Source: Rhodobacterales bacterium HKCCE2091 (GTDB lineage Bacteria; Pseudomonadota; Alphaproteobacteria; Rhodobacterales; Rhodobacteraceae). Taken from it: a DNA stretch of 64,000 nucleotides. The stretch's first letter is position 1; the number at the start of each line of letters is the position of its first letter. This document shows positions 63,892 through 64,000 of the stretch, in pieces. The DNA lies in contig WVSL01000015.1 in assembly GCA_015689685.1 (NCBI GenBank), forward strand, positions 33,883 to 97,882, written 5' to 3'. The notes under the pieces are model-generated. The model was not told the DNA's origin, did no database searches, and saw only the letters and a program-made list of their open reading frames with translations. Position numbers and translations under genes: made by a program.

Positions 63892-64000
63892 GTGGCGCTT
63901 CGGAACTTTCCCTTTCTCGAACGGCGGCGGATGCGCCGCGCCGCCGCGCGTGCCGCCGACATCGCCCGCGACGCGCCGCGGCTCGGCCCGGCGGATCTGG
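63892..64000 (+). CDS. Start of a further gene (cut by window end)
   Basis: From GTG 63892, preceded by a G-rich GGGGG site, an open frame reads MALRNFPFLERRRMRRAAARAADIARDAPRL (only partly shown by position) and stays open to the window edge. The Arg-rich amphipathic sequence looks protein-like, but the family cannot be identified from 36 codons. It lies 18 bases after the lipoprotein stop. Confidence 0.4.
   Translation, partial: MALRNFPFLERRRMRRAAARAADIARDAPRLGPADL

Overview
This 64 kb window is GC-rich, densely coding chromosomal DNA from an alphaproteobacterium. It is most likely from the order Rhodobacterales (Rhodobacter/Roseobacter group). The reasons are the gene order mnmE-mnmG-rsmG-parA-parB beside rho and hemJ, the block maf-aroE-coaE-dnaQ-secB on the other side, an AdhI/FghA glutathione-dependent formaldehyde pathway, short intergenic gaps with many 4-base ATGA/GTGA overlaps, and a terminator-like hairpin element after mutS that I recall from this group. 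I see no rRNA or tRNA genes, no insertion sequences, no prophage and no CRISPR array.

Layout. 1-3.6 kb: end of a sensor kinase gene, then dnaK-dnaJ behind a heat-shock (RpoH-type) promoter. 3.7-9.1 kb: cytochrome c', malic enzyme (minus) and mutS. 9.2-10.9 kb: hrcA-grpE (minus). 11-13.4 kb: rph-rdgB-hemW. 13.4-20.8 kb: a minus-strand block running away from about 20.8 kb: hemJ, rho, mnmE, mnmG, rsmG, parA, parB. Two parS sites lie inside the 5' coding ends of mnmG and rsmG. 20.75-21.18 kb: the only gene-free stretch over 300 bases. It has an AT-rich tract, two imperfect 35-base direct repeats and DnaA-box-like sites, and is a candidate chromosomal origin. 21.2-23.9 kb: maf-aroE-coaE-dnaQ (plus), then secB and fxsA (minus), a Tim44-like protein, mltA and an Smr protein.

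27.4-30.3 kb: hslV, a multi-pass membrane protein and hslU in one translationally coupled minus-strand set. 30.4-33.5 kb: dxs, idi and a c-type cytochrome. 33.6-34.8 kb: an isochorismatase-family hydrolase and tspO. 34.8-40.4 kb: rimP-nusA-ylxR-infB (minus), with a terminator hairpin just before rimP that looks like an attenuator. 40.4-49.7 kb: a hypothetical protein, an I78-type inhibitor, adhI, an ACT protein, a divergent ClpP, an acetyltransferase, a secreted protein, a NYN-domain protein, a TetR regulator facing an AEC transporter, fghA, a HAD phosphatase and an ornithine cyclodeaminase-like protein. 49.7-64 kb: an MFS transporter, zapE ending in an 11-base tandem repeat, two HupE/UreJ-like membrane proteins, a secreted protein, folC-accD, a DUF4345-like protein, an AraC regulator, a second MFS transporter, a CPBP protease, ilvD, a four-repeat secreted protein with a VPLPA-type C-terminal anchor, a lipoprotein and the start of one more gene.

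Most of the window is housekeeping: protein folding and turnover, chromosome segregation, tRNA modification, translation, isoprenoid, folate, fatty-acid and branched-chain amino-acid synthesis. The less ordinary material is the origin/parS architecture, the membrane gene inserted in hslVU, the rimP leader, the divergent ClpP, the zapE repeat, the VPLPA repeat protein, and a few unassigned genes near 40-45 kb.
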